Shown here: in pieces, positions 5,899 through 12,339 of the stretch
Position numbering within the stretch: position 1 is the first letter of the stretch
How the letters are laid out: each line of letters opens with the position of its first letter
NCBI GenBank assembly: GCA_024227975.1
Contig: JAAETV010000385.1
Coordinates: 1 to 12,339, forward strand
Origin: Actinomycetes bacterium
GTDB lineage: Bacteria > Actinomycetota > Acidimicrobiia > Acidimicrobiales > SZUA-35
Direction: 5' to 3'
DNA length: 12,339 nt
The notes under the pieces: model-generated
Seen by the model: only the letters and a program-made list of their open reading frames with translations
The model's database searches: none
What the model was told of the DNA's origin: nothing
Translations under genes and position numbers: made by a program

Positions 5899-6685
5899 CG
5901 ATCTGTTCGTGGCTGAAGAAGGCGGCCATGGCTCGCCTGGAGTCATCGGTTCCGCCAGCCATTATCTGGGTCCGGTTTTCCAGGTCGATACCAGCTTGGA
6001 GGGAGCCAACCTCCAGGTTCGACCACATCACTTCCTTGGTCATCCACACCCCCATGGGGCTATTGGCGGCGATGGCGTCGCCAATAGCCACGGCCTCATC
6101 GGCCAGGACGTCGTCGTCGACCACCCGGGTCACCAGACCCAACCGGTCGGCTTCGGCCGAGTCGAAGACCCGCCCGGTGAGCATCAGCTCCCAGGCCCGT
6201 GAGGCGCCGATGAGACGGGGCAGGAGCCACGACACCCCGATATCGCACCCCGAGATGCCGAGCCGGACGAAGGCGGTGCCGAACTTGGCTGAGGTGGCGC
6301 ACAGACGCACATCGCTGGCCAGGGCGATGGCGAGCCCACCCCCGGCCGCCGCCCCATTGATGGCGGCGATGATGGGCTGACGGACCGAGCGCATGTGGGG
6401 GACCAGACGGGCGATGAACTGCTGGACCGCCATCCCCTTCTGGGCCCGTCCCTGATCCTCGGTGCCTGGGATGTCGCCGAACCCGTTCAAGTCGAGGCCG
6501 GCGCAGAACCCTCGTCCGGCCCCGGTGATGATCACGGCCCGGCAGGCGTGGTCGGCGTGGACCGTATCGAGCGCATCGTGGAGATCGGAGACCAGTTCAT
6601 AGCTCAAGGCGTTGAGCCGTTCAGGCCGGTTCAACGTGATCTGGGTGATACCTGGTTTCAGTGACGACATCTCGACGCAAGACAT
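5882..6685 (-). CDS. Enoyl-CoA hydratase/isomerase family protein (crotonase fold, EchA12-like)
   Basis: This 267-residue protein has the full crotonase core. ITLNRPERLNAL lies at about 16-27, and the first oxyanion-hole segment GRGFCAGLDL has Ala62-Gly63. NGAAAGGGLAIALASDVRL (from 110) supplies the second oxyanion-hole glycine. FGTAFVRLGISGCDIGVSWLLPRLIG follows. Aligned by eye to classical enoyl-CoA hydratase, the Glu144 position is Phe139, while the Glu164 position is kept as Glu166 in WELMLTG; Asp148 lies nearby. Loss of one glutamate is usual in isomerases and other crotonase activities, so simple hydration is not assured. The wording SRAWELMLTG and the tail TKEVMWSNLEVGSLQAGIDLE recall mycobacterial EchA12. 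ATG at 6685 is preceded by AGGA with 7-nt spacing; a Met five residues later is a weaker alternative. It is divergent from the thiamine-diphosphate enzyme. Confidence 0.88.
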   Translation of the reverse strand: MSCVEMSSLKPGITQITLNRPERLNALSYELVSDLHDALDTVHADHACRAVIITGAGRGFCAGLDLNGFGDIPGTEDQGRAQKGMAVQQFIARLVPHMRSVRQPIIAAINGAAAGGGLAIALASDVRLCATSAKFGTAFVRLGISGCDIGVSWLLPRLIGASRAWELMLTGRVFDSAEADRLGLVTRVVDDDVLADEAVAIGDAIAANSPMGVWMTKEVMWSNLEVGSLQAGIDLENRTQIMAGGTDDSRRAMAAFFSHEQIDWQNR

Positions 6686-6714
6686 GGTGGGATCCTAGGT
6701 TGGGGGCCGGGAGT

Positions 6715-6735
6715 GTCGCCCCTTCACCCGGCGAC
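6715..6735. promoter_or_regulatory. Candidate operator GTCGCC-N9-GGCGAC in the divergent crotonase / ThDP-enzyme promoter region
   Basis: GTCGCC (6715-6720) and GGCGAC (6730-6735) are exact inverted 6-mers around a 9-nt spacer, in the middle of the 73-bp region between two divergent starts. Arm length and 21-bp span suit a dimeric repressor (for example TetR type), but no such regulator is present in the window. Confidence 0.33.
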
Positions 6736-6758
6736 CAGAGCACCAGGAGAAGATTCCG

Positions 6759-8420
6759 ATGGCTGACGATTCGAGAGTCCACGGCGGCAAGTTGGTGGCC
6801 AAGGCCCTCAAAGCGGCCGGCGTCGAATGCGTATTCACCCTTTCCGGAGGCCACGTCATGGCCATCTACGACGGCTGCCTCGACGAGGGCATCAAGGTGG
6901 TCGACGTCCGCCACGAGCAGGCCGCCACCCATGCCGCCGACGCCTGGGCCCGCCTCAATCCCGGCAAGGTCGGGGTTGCCATCTTGACTGCCGGCCCCGG
7001 GGTCACCGATGGGGTGACGGGGATTGCCAACGCCTGGCGGGCCAACTCCCCGATCCTGGTCTTCGGCGGCCAGGGGCCGTTCAACAACATGCGCCGGGGC
7101 TCCCTCCAAGAGATGGACCATGTCTCGGTCATGAAGCCCATCACCAAGTGGGCCGACGCCTGCTACGAAACAGCCAGGCTGGCCGAGTACGTAGAGATCG
7201 CCATCCGCACCGCCCTCAGCGGGGTGCCGGGCCCGTCCTTCCTGGAAATCCCTATGGACATCCTCCACGGCAAGGTCGATCTCGATGCCGTCACCATCCC
7301 TCCTTTCCGCGACTACCGGGTTGCTTCGACTGCGGCTGAGCCCCTCATCAGTGATGCTCTCGCCACCCTGGCTGGAGCCGAGCGCCCCATGGTCATGGCC
7401 GGCACCGCCCTCAAGTGGTCGGAAGGGTCGGTTGCCTTGCGCCGGTTCGCCGAGACGGTCAAGATCCCCTGCTTCACCAACGGTATGGGTCGAGGTCAGC
7501 TCCCCATGGATCACGACCAGTTCTTCAACCGGAGCCGCAAGCACGCCCTGACCGAGGCTGATCTCGTCGTCCTGGCCGGGACACCGCTCGATTTCCGCAT
7601 GGGCTATGGGAACTCGATCCCGTCCGGGGCCAAGATCATCCAGCTCGACCTCGACGAGACCCTGATCGGCCAGAACCGGGCGGCCGACGTTGGCCTGGTC
7701 GGCAATGTGGGCGCCAACCTCGATGCCCTCACCGACGCGGTCGAAGCCTCGGAGAAGAACCTGGATTTCAGCGACTGGTCGGCCAAGCTGCGGGTGCTCG
7801 AAGTCAGAGCCGAAGGTGTGCTGGCGGCCCAGCTGACCTCCGATGAGGTACCCATTGACCCCCTGCGGTTGTGCTCGGAGATCGCCGACTATGTGGCCAC
7901 CGACGAGTCCATGATCGTGATTGGCGACGGGGGCGACATCGTGGCCCAGTCATCGAAGGTGCTGAAGGTCCCACCCCGCGGCACCTGGATGGATCCAGGC
8001 CCGCTCGGCACCCTTGGTGTCGGCATGCCCTTCGCCCTGGCTGCCCAGCTGGCCCATCCCGACCAGCGGGTCATGATCATCTATGGCGACGGTTCGTTCG
8101 GCCTCAACGGCTTCGAGTTCGACACCGCGGTGCGGTTCGGGCTTCCCATCGTCGGGGTTGTCGGCAATGACGCGGCCTGGGGGCAGATGATGCGACCCCA
8201 GGCCATGGTCTACGGATCCGATCGTCTGGTGGCCACGGAGCTGAACCGCACCCGCTACGACCAGGTTGTCGAGGCCTTCGGCGGCCATGGGGAGCATGTG
8301 ACCGAACCCGATCAGATTCGCCCCGCCCTGGAGCGAGCATTCGCCTCGGGCAAGCCGGCCCTGGTCAATGTGGAGATGCGCCGGGACGTCGACGGGATGA
8401 AGGGCTCCACCTACGTGTAG
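6759..8420 (+). CDS. Thiamine-diphosphate enzyme, acetolactate-synthase-like; possible 2-hydroxyacyl-CoA lyase
   Basis: The 553 residues form the three-domain POX/AHAS architecture. The N-terminal Pyr domain has GVECVFTLSGGH and the cofactor-activating Glu53 in VRHEQAATHAADAWAR. A central domain follows (about 190-330). The C-terminal PP domain carries GDGSFGLNGFEFDTAVRF with Asp444 and, 26 residues later, Asn470 (GNDAAWG), the Mg/ThDP ligands. The stretch RYDQVVEAFGGHGEHV... ASGKPALVNVEM resembles oxalyl-CoA decarboxylase / 2-hydroxyacyl-CoA lyase sequences, which cleave 2-hydroxyacyl-CoA to an aldehyde plus formyl-CoA. The absence of ilvN or ilvC nearby, and the acyl-CoA synthetase, crotonase and thiolase neighbours, argue against a valine-biosynthetic role. 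AGGAG at 6745-6749, 9 nt before ATG, supports the start. It is divergent from the crotonase gene and convergent with the RpiR regulator. Other ThDP carboligases or decarboxylases remain possible. Confidence 0.78.
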   Translation: MADDSRVHGGKLVAKALKAAGVECVFTLSGGHVMAIYDGCLDEGIKVVDVRHEQAATHAADAWARLNPGKVGVAILTAGPGVTDGVTGIANAWRANSPILVFGGQGPFNNMRRGSLQEMDHVSVMKPITKWADACYETARLAEYVEIAIRTALSGVPGPSFLEIPMDILHGKVDLDAVTIPPFRDYRVASTAAEPLISDALATLAGAERPMVMAGTALKWSEGSVALRRFAETVKIPCFTNGMGRGQLPMDHDQFFNRSRKHALTEADLVVLAGTPLDFRMGYGNSIPSGAKIIQLDLDETLIGQNRAADVGLVGNVGANLDALTDAVEASEKNLDFSDWSAKLRVLEVRAEGVLAAQLTSDEVPIDPLRLCSEIADYVATDESMIVIGDGGDIVAQSSKVLKVPPRGTWMDPGPLGTLGVGMPFALAAQLAHPDQRVMIIYGDGSFGLNGFEFDTAVRFGLPIVGVVGNDAAWGQMMRPQAMVYGSDRLVATELNRTRYDQVVEAFGGHGEHVTEPDQIRPALERAFASGKPALVNVEMRRDVDGMKGSTYV

Positions 8421-8460
8421 CTGGGCCTAGATCCGAAGCATTTCCCGCTCGAACTTCGCC

Positions 8461-8477
8461 TCGTGAGCGACTCACGA
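8461..8477. terminator. Hairpin overlapping the rpiR-family stop codon (7-bp perfect stem)
   Basis: TCGTGAG (8461-8467) and CTCACGA (8471-8477) are perfect reverse complements with a 3-nt loop. The stop codon of the minus-strand regulator (8472-8474) is in the right arm. It is in the 51-bp convergent gap after the ThDP enzyme and may terminate both genes. There is no U-tract. Confidence 0.45.
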
Positions 8478-9329
8478 TTCCAGATCGAAGAACACTCGTT
8501 GGGCCGACGACAGATCTTCCGCCTTGTCGATCCGGGCAATGGCGTCGGTGGCGAGAACCCGAGCCACGTGTGCGAGCAACATCTCGGCGATCGCGACCGC
8601 GGGCAAGGCGCTGTCGAAGGGGCCGGTGGCGGGTACATCGACGCCACACCAGACAGTCGCCAGGGCCGCGACCGGCGACAGGGCGCCATCGGTGATGGCG
8701 ACAAGTGGAGCTCCGAGGTCGACCAGGAGCTCTGATGTACCAACGACGATCGCTTCGTAGCGAGAGAAGTCGATGGCCACGACGACATCGTCACCGGTCG
8801 CATCGACGAGCTCGGCCGATATCGAAGAGGGGGAGCCGACAAGGTGTCTCACACCGGTTCGAAGCAGCTTCAGACCGCCAGCCAGCGCGACCGCCGCCGC
8901 TGAACCCTCCGAACCGATGATCCAGACGTTTCCCGGGGCATTGGCGACCAGATCCCCCATGCGGTCGAGGGTCTCGGCTGACACCGACTCGAAGACCGCC
9001 TCCACGCTGCCAGTGGCGGTGGCTCGGGCCTGGCTCCACACATCCCCATCGAGTTGACGGCGAATGCGGTCGGCGGGCCGTTCGAGTTGCTCTGACAACG
9101 ACCGCTGAGCCTCGTCCTGGAGGGCGCCGTACCCGTCGAAACCGAGCTTGGCCGCGAAACGGACAACGGACGGGCCACTGGCGTCGACCCGGGCGGCAAC
9201 ATCGGCAACGGTGCCGAAGGCAACGATGGTGGAGTCGTCGAGGATGATGTTGGCAATGCGCCTCTCGGTCGGTGTGAGTCTTGGGCTGGCGGAGGCGATT
9301 CGTTCGGCGAGTGTCACCGGATAGCTCAT
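8472..9329 (-). CDS. MurR/RpiR-family transcriptional regulator (HTH + SIS)
   Basis: This 285-residue protein has the typical RpiR layout. The N-terminal winged helix-turn-helix (about 1-75) shows LTPTERRIANIIL and GTVADVAARVDASGPSVVRFAAKLGFDGYGALQ, the family DNA-binding signature. A C-terminal SIS domain (about 110-245) includes VWIIGSEGSAAAVALAGGLKLL and VVVAIDFSRYEAIVV. SIS domains usually sense phosphosugars; here the adjacent genes point to lysine or amino-acid breakdown, so the ligand may differ. The start at 9329 was chosen because the upstream in-frame extension (31 codons) has no family similarity and runs through the promoter region. No Shine-Dalgarno precedes this ATG, but a TATCAT -10 lies 7 nt upstream, so the message may be leaderless. 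It faces away from the ALDH / dehydrogenase operon across an 86-bp gap, the usual position of a local regulator of the divergent genes, and it probably also controls itself. Confidence 0.88.
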   Translation of the reverse strand: MSYPVTLAERIASASPRLTPTERRIANIILDDSTIVAFGTVADVAARVDASGPSVVRFAAKLGFDGYGALQDEAQRSLSEQLERPADRIRRQLDGDVWSQARATATGSVEAVFESVSAETLDRMGDLVANAPGNVWIIGSEGSAAAVALAGGLKLLRTGVRHLVGSPSSISAELVDATGDDVVVAIDFSRYEAIVVGTSELLVDLGAPLVAITDGALSPVAALATVWCGVDVPATGPFDSALPAVAIAEMLLAHVARVLATDAIARIDKAEDLSSAQRVFFDLES

Positions 9330-9345
9330 GAAACAGATGATACAA
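9328..9345 (+). repeat. Tandem 9-bp direct repeats in the divergent promoter (candidate RpiR-family operator)
   Basis: ATGAAACAG (9328-9336) is followed directly by ATGATACAA (9337-9345), 7 of 9 matching. Looser relatives, ATGAACAAG and AATCAACAG, follow from 9360. The pair covers the regulator's start codon and the putative -10 boxes of both genes, an apt place for an autoregulatory operator. Confidence 0.35.
9337..9342 (-). promoter_or_regulatory. Possible -10 box for a leaderless RpiR-family regulator transcript
   Basis: The minus strand reads TATCAT, with its last base 7 nt before the start-codon A at 9329. A TTGTTC hexamer lies 19 nt further upstream as a loose -35. The start codon has no Shine-Dalgarno, consistent with leaderless translation. 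Confidence 0.35.
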
Positions 9346-9346
9346 T
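9341..9346 (+). promoter_or_regulatory. Possible -10 box for the aldehyde dehydrogenase operon
   Basis: TACAAT matches TATAAT at 5 of 6 positions and lies 69 nt before the ATG at 9416. It overlaps the minus-strand -10 candidate, so the two promoters could compete. No good -35 was found. Confidence 0.3.
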
Positions 9347-9415
9347 ACGCCACCTTCGGATGAACAAGAATCAACAGACACCCTCGACCGCCATCGCTCC
9401 CAATGGAGGCTCCCC

Positions 9416-10930
9416 ATGACACATGCTGAGATCCTGACCGCCGCAGGCATCCAACCGGAGTCGGTCCTCACCGGCAGCCTCACCATCACAACACCCATCG
9501 ATGGCACCGTCATCGCTCAGCTCCACCAACACTCCAGCGGTGAAGTCGAGGAGGCGCTGGCCAAGGCCAAAGATGCCTTCGCCCATTGGCGGAATGTTCC
9601 GGGCCCCCGTCGGGGGGAGCTGGTGCGACTCATAGGTGAGGAACTGCGCAAGGACAAGGATTCTCTGGGCGCTCTGGTATCCCTCGAGTCCGGCAAGATC
9701 CTCCAAGAGGGGCTCGGCGAGGTGCAGGAGATGATCGACATCTGTGACTTTGCCGTTGGCCAGTCGCGCCAGCTCTACGGCCTCACGATCGCTTCGGAAC
9801 GACCCGGCCACGCCATGCGTGAGACCTGGCACCCGATGGGAGTGTGCGGGATCGTCACCGCCTTCAACTTCCCGGTCGCCCCCTGGTGCTGGAACGCGGC
9901 CCTTGCCCTGATCTGTGGCGATCCCGTCATCTGGAAGCCATCGGAGAAGACCCCCCTCACCGCCATGGCCACCCAGGCCATCGTCGAGCGAGCCATGGCC
10001 CGATTCGGTGATGGGCCCGAAGGCTTGTCACAGGTCCTGATCGGGGGCGTTGGGGTCGGTCGTCAGCTCACCGAGAGCACCGACGTGGCCATCATCTCGG
10101 CTACCGGCTCCACCCGCATGGGTCAGGCGGTAGGGCCGGCCGTTGCCCAGCGCTTCGGGCGATCGATTCTCGAGCTCGGCGGCAACAACGCCATGATCGT
10201 GGCTCCATCGGCTGATCTCGAGATGGCCATCCGCGCCATCGTGTTCTCGGCGGTGGGCACCGCAGGGCAGCGCTGCACCAGCCTTCGCCGCCTGATCGTG
10301 CACGACGACATCTATGACGAGCTCCTTCCCCGGCTCATTGCCACATACGCCGGGCTTCCCATCGGTGACCCGCTGGCCGACGGCACCCTCGTCGGCCCGC
10401 TGGTAGACGGACAGGCCCACGCCTCGATGGTGTCTGCTCTCGACAGGGCCGCAGGCGATGGCGGAACCGTGTTCGGCGGTGAGCGGGTCCTTGGCCACGA
10501 CTATCCCGATGCTTTCTATGTGCGTCCTGCGATCGTCGAGATGCCGGCTCAGTCCGACGTGGTTCGTGAAGAGACGTTCGCTCCGATCCTCTACGTGCTG
10601 CGGTACCGAGAGTTGGGCCAGGCAATCGCCATGCACAACGACGTGCCCCAGGGTCTGTCATCGTGCATCTTCTCCACCGACGTGCGTGAGACCGAAGCAT
10701 TCCTGTCGGCCGTCGGCTCCGACTGTGGGATCGCCAACGTGAACATCGGACCCTCCGGGGCCGAGATCGGAGGAGCATTTGGCGGTGAGAAACATACCGG
10801 CGGGGGACGCGAATCGGGCTCCGACGCCTGGAAGGGCTATATGCGTCGCCAGACCCAGACCATCAATTACTCGAATGAGCTGCCTTTGGCCCAGGGCATC
10901 ACCTTCGATGCCCAAGCGGTGCAAGCATGA
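9416..10930 (+). CDS. Aldehyde dehydrogenase, ALDH7 type (probable alpha-aminoadipic semialdehyde dehydrogenase)
   Basis: This 504-residue NAD(P)-dependent dehydrogenase has all catalytic residues. Asn151 is in TAFNFPV, Glu253 in LELGGNNAMIV and Cys287 in GTAGQRCTSLRRLIV. The wording of that nucleophile region, together with WKPSEKTPLTA and the C-terminal block NVNIGPSGAEIGGAFGGEKHTGGGRESGSDAWKGYMRR, is characteristic of the ALDH7/antiquitin branch, which oxidises alpha-aminoadipic semialdehyde (allysine) to 2-aminoadipate. GGAGG at 9405-9409 is 6 nt before ATG. The stop overlaps the next start as ATGA, indicating translational coupling with the saccharopine / lysine dehydrogenase family gene, whose product would supply exactly this semialdehyde. 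The RpiR-family gene is divergent. Betaine aldehyde or other substrates are less likely given the family motifs and the neighbour. Confidence 0.9.
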   Translation: MTHAEILTAAGIQPESVLTGSLTITTPIDGTVIAQLHQHSSGEVEEALAKAKDAFAHWRNVPGPRRGELVRLIGEELRKDKDSLGALVSLESGKILQEGLGEVQEMIDICDFAVGQSRQLYGLTIASERPGHAMRETWHPMGVCGIVTAFNFPVAPWCWNAALALICGDPVIWKPSEKTPLTAMATQAIVERAMARFGDGPEGLSQVLIGGVGVGRQLTESTDVAIISATGSTRMGQAVGPAVAQRFGRSILELGGNNAMIVAPSADLEMAIRAIVFSAVGTAGQRCTSLRRLIVHDDIYDELLPRLIATYAGLPIGDPLADGTLVGPLVDGQAHASMVSALDRAAGDGGTVFGGERVLGHDYPDAFYVRPAIVEMPAQSDVVREETFAPILYVLRYRELGQAIAMHNDVPQGLSSCIFSTDVRETEAFLSAVGSDCGIANVNIGPSGAEIGGAFGGEKHTGGGRESGSDAWKGYMRRQTQTINYSNELPLAQGITFDAQAVQA

Positions 10931-12030
10931 GCGGTCCCGGTTCAGCGATCGAACGAGTGGCCGTGCTCGGCCTCGGCAAGGTCGGCCTGCTGGCGGCCGA
11001 GTTGTTGCACGATTCTGGGTTCTCGGTCCTGGCCTACGACCAGCGCTCGGCCAGCAAAGAGGTGTCGCGTTTCGAGCGGCGCTCCGTCGACGTGGCCGAC
11101 CTCGCTGCGTTGCGGCCCGAGCTCGAACAGGTCGATGCCGTGTTGTCCTGCCTGCCATACAGCCTGAACGCCGGAGTGGCCGAGACCGCTCACGGGCTGG
11201 GAATCCACTATTTTGATCTCACCGAGGACGTTCCAACCACGGCCCGGATTCGGGAGCTGGCCGGATCATCGCGGGGCCTCATGGCCCCCCAGTGTGGGCT
11301 GGCGCCTGGTTTCGTCGGGATCGTGGCCGCATCACAGGTCGAGGGGCTCGATCGCTGCCGCTCGATCCGGATGCGAGTAGGTGCTCTACCTCAGCACCCG
11401 GTGGGTCTCATGGGCTACGCCTTCAACTGGTCGTCGGAGGGTGTGGTAAACGAGTACCTCAACGACTGTGAGGTGATCGAGCAGGGTGTCCACAAGTGGG
11501 TGTCACCGATGGAGTGGCACGAGACGATCTATGTGGATGGCACCCAGCTCGAGGCCTTCACCACATCGGGTGGGCTGGGCACGATGTGTGAGACCTACCT
11601 GGGCCGGGTCGACAACCTCGACTACAAGACGATGCGCTACCCGGGGCACATGAAGCTCATGAACTTCTTCTTCCACGAGCTGCTGATGCGCGAGCGGCGC
11701 GAGCTAGCCGGCGAGATCCTCACCGAGGCCAAGCCACCGGTGAACGACGACGTCGTCTATCTGCACGTGGCGGCGGAGGGCTACGTCGACGACCAACTGG
11801 GTCGGGTCGAGTACGTGCGAGCGTTCAAGCCACGCCAGCTCGCGGGCCGATCCCGGACCGCCATAGCTTGGACCACGGCTGGATCGGTGGTGGCGGTGAT
11901 GGAGTTGGTGCGGGACGGGCTGTTGCCTCGGCAAGGGTTCCTCAAACAAGAGGAGATCCCCCTCGACGCCTTCCTCGCAACCACAACGGGCGACCTATTC
12001 GACCTGTCCGAGGTCGGTGGCTCGGCCTGA
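10927..12030 (+). CDS. Saccharopine dehydrogenase / L-lysine 6-dehydrogenase family oxidoreductase
   Basis: The 367 residues begin with a Rossmann fold. VAVLGLGKVGLLAAELL gives GxGxxG (Gly15, Gly17, Gly20), and Asp at the end of the second strand (VLAYDQR) hints at NAD(H). Family marks follow: DAVLSCLPYSLN, HYFDLTED, APQCGLAPGFVGI (from Ala120), RVGALPQHPVG, YAFNWSSEGVVNEY, EAFTTSGGLGTMCETYLG and YKTMRYPGH. These match the short bacterial form (about 370-390 residues) that includes saccharopine dehydrogenases making allysine plus glutamate and lysine 6-dehydrogenases that deaminate lysine directly. The start overlaps the ALDH7 stop (ATGA), so the two act together: this enzyme would make allysine and the ALDH would oxidise it. 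No lysine-ketoglutarate reductase is in the window, which leaves room for the direct lysine dehydrogenase reaction. Which of the two reactions it performs cannot be settled here. Confidence 0.85.
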   Translation: MSGPGSAIERVAVLGLGKVGLLAAELLHDSGFSVLAYDQRSASKEVSRFERRSVDVADLAALRPELEQVDAVLSCLPYSLNAGVAETAHGLGIHYFDLTEDVPTTARIRELAGSSRGLMAPQCGLAPGFVGIVAASQVEGLDRCRSIRMRVGALPQHPVGLMGYAFNWSSEGVVNEYLNDCEVIEQGVHKWVSPMEWHETIYVDGTQLEAFTTSGGLGTMCETYLGRVDNLDYKTMRYPGHMKLMNFFFHELLMRERRELAGEILTEAKPPVNDDVVYLHVAAEGYVDDQLGRVEYVRAFKPRQLAGRSRTAIAWTTAGSVVAVMELVRDGLLPRQGFLKQEEIPLDAFLATTTGDLFDLSEVGGSA

Positions 12031-12034
12031 ACTC

Positions 12035-12047
12035 AGAGGCTGCCTCT
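12035..12047. terminator. Weak hairpin between convergent dehydrogenase and sulfatase genes
   Basis: AGAGG (12035-12039) pairs with CCTCT (12043-12047) over a 3-nt loop, in the 26-bp gap. An alternative CTCGT/ACGAG pairing (12046-12050 with 12062-12066) encloses the sulfatase stop codon. Both stems are only 5 bp. Confidence 0.22.
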
Positions 12048-12056
12048 CGTGATTTC

Positions 12057-12339
12057 TCATGACGAGCCCAACCAGTCAGCCATCGCCGTCGTCAGCTCGT
12101 CCAGTGAGGCTTGCTCCTGGGCGTTGAGATCTGACAGCGGTAGGGGTGATTGTGCCGTTGGATCGGCTTGTAGGTCGTAGAGACTCAGCCCCCCTCTGTC
12201 CAGCTCTACCAGCTTGTACTGGCTGTCGCGGATTGCTTTGCCGGCCTGGTTCGGCCGCGTGTCCGAGCCGAAAGCCTCAACCAGCAGATACCGCTCGTCC
12301 ATCTCGCCGCCGGCAAGGAGAGGGCCGATGCTCACCGAA
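12057..12339 (-). CDS. Sulfatase / alkaline-phosphatase-superfamily hydrolase, C-terminal fragment (5' end beyond window)
   Basis: Only the last 93 residues are visible, and the frame stays open to the window edge, so the true start is outside. The piece begins SVSIGPLLAGG, like the GxSLxPLLxG element near the end of arylsulfatases. It continues with RYLLVEAFGSD, IRDSQYKLVELDRGGLSLYDLQADP and a helical tail rich in Asp, Glu and Leu. The pattern of 'R-x-x-x-Y-K-L ... L-Y-D-L-x-x-D-P' is the standard C-terminal subdomain of the sulfatase family, which hydrolyses sulfate esters using a formylglycine made from a Cys or Ser in the missing N-terminal part. Substrate, signal peptide and active-site residues cannot be judged. 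It converges on the dehydrogenase gene with a 26-bp gap and looks unrelated to the lysine unit. Confidence 0.72.
   Translation of the reverse strand, partial: SVSIGPLLAGGEMDERYLLVEAFGSDTRPNQAGKAIRDSQYKLVELDRGGLSLYDLQADPTAQSPLPLSDLNAQEQASLDELTTAMADWLGSS

Noticed and set aside
6621..7544. A 307-codon open frame on the minus strand, opposite the ThDP-enzyme gene
   Set aside because: It lies antisense to a strongly supported gene, has low-complexity Gly/Asp/Val composition and no recognisable motif. Long antisense frames are expected in GC-rich DNA.
6759..8420. Biosynthetic acetolactate synthase (ilvB)
   Set aside because: The fold is shared, but ilvN/ilvC are absent nearby, the C-terminal region looks HACL/OXC-like, and the neighbours are CoA-ester enzymes.
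9330..9422. Upstream GTG start for the RpiR-family gene (31 extra codons)
   Set aside because: The extension has no family similarity, contains Cys-rich non-conserved residues, and would overlap the divergent ALDH start and the whole promoter region.
9371..9832. Minus-strand open frame of 153 codons over the aldehyde dehydrogenase start
   Set aside because: It is antisense to the conserved ALDH N-terminus and covers its promoter side, with no family similarity. It is treated as a shadow frame.

Overview
The window looks like a piece of an actinobacterial chromosome. The gene content, GC-rich composition, GTG starts and the order PASTA kinase / trpG / crgA fit this. Several proteins resemble types common in the Acidimicrobiia and their marine relatives, but that finer placement is an inference without a search.

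Left block (1-1976): the 3' part of a PknB-type Ser/Thr kinase (membrane segment plus four PASTA repeats), a convergent glutamine amidotransferase (trpG/pabA), and divergent crgA. This is the cell-envelope and division neighbourhood that lies near oriC in mycobacteria, in the same relative orientations. A 255-bp convergent gap follows (1977-2231). It has tandem hairpins at the crgA end, one perfect actinobacterial DnaA box and one 8/9 box. A 17-bp sequence in this gap recurs, with one mismatch, in the next gene.

Middle block (2232-8420): an acyl-CoA metabolism island. A minus-strand thiolase and a small membrane zinc-ribbon protein form one unit. A long-chain-type acyl-CoA synthetase is divergent from the thiolase. 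A crotonase-fold protein converges on the synthetase and is divergent from a thiamine-diphosphate enzyme, whose C-terminal region resembles 2-hydroxyacyl-CoA lyases more than biosynthetic acetolactate synthase. Together these could activate, process and cleave an unusual (branched or 2-hydroxylated) acyl-CoA. The substrate cannot be read from the sequence.

Right block (8472-12030): a probable lysine-catabolism unit. An ALDH7-type semialdehyde dehydrogenase overlaps by ATGA a saccharopine dehydrogenase / lysine 6-dehydrogenase family protein. A MurR/RpiR-family regulator is transcribed divergently across an 86-bp promoter region. The window ends in the C-terminal tail of a sulfatase-type hydrolase on the minus strand.

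All five convergent gene junctions contain inverted repeats, most overlapping or abutting stop codons and lacking U-tracts. These are probably the local style of bidirectional terminator. No tRNA, rRNA, CRISPR array, insertion sequence or phage gene was recognised.
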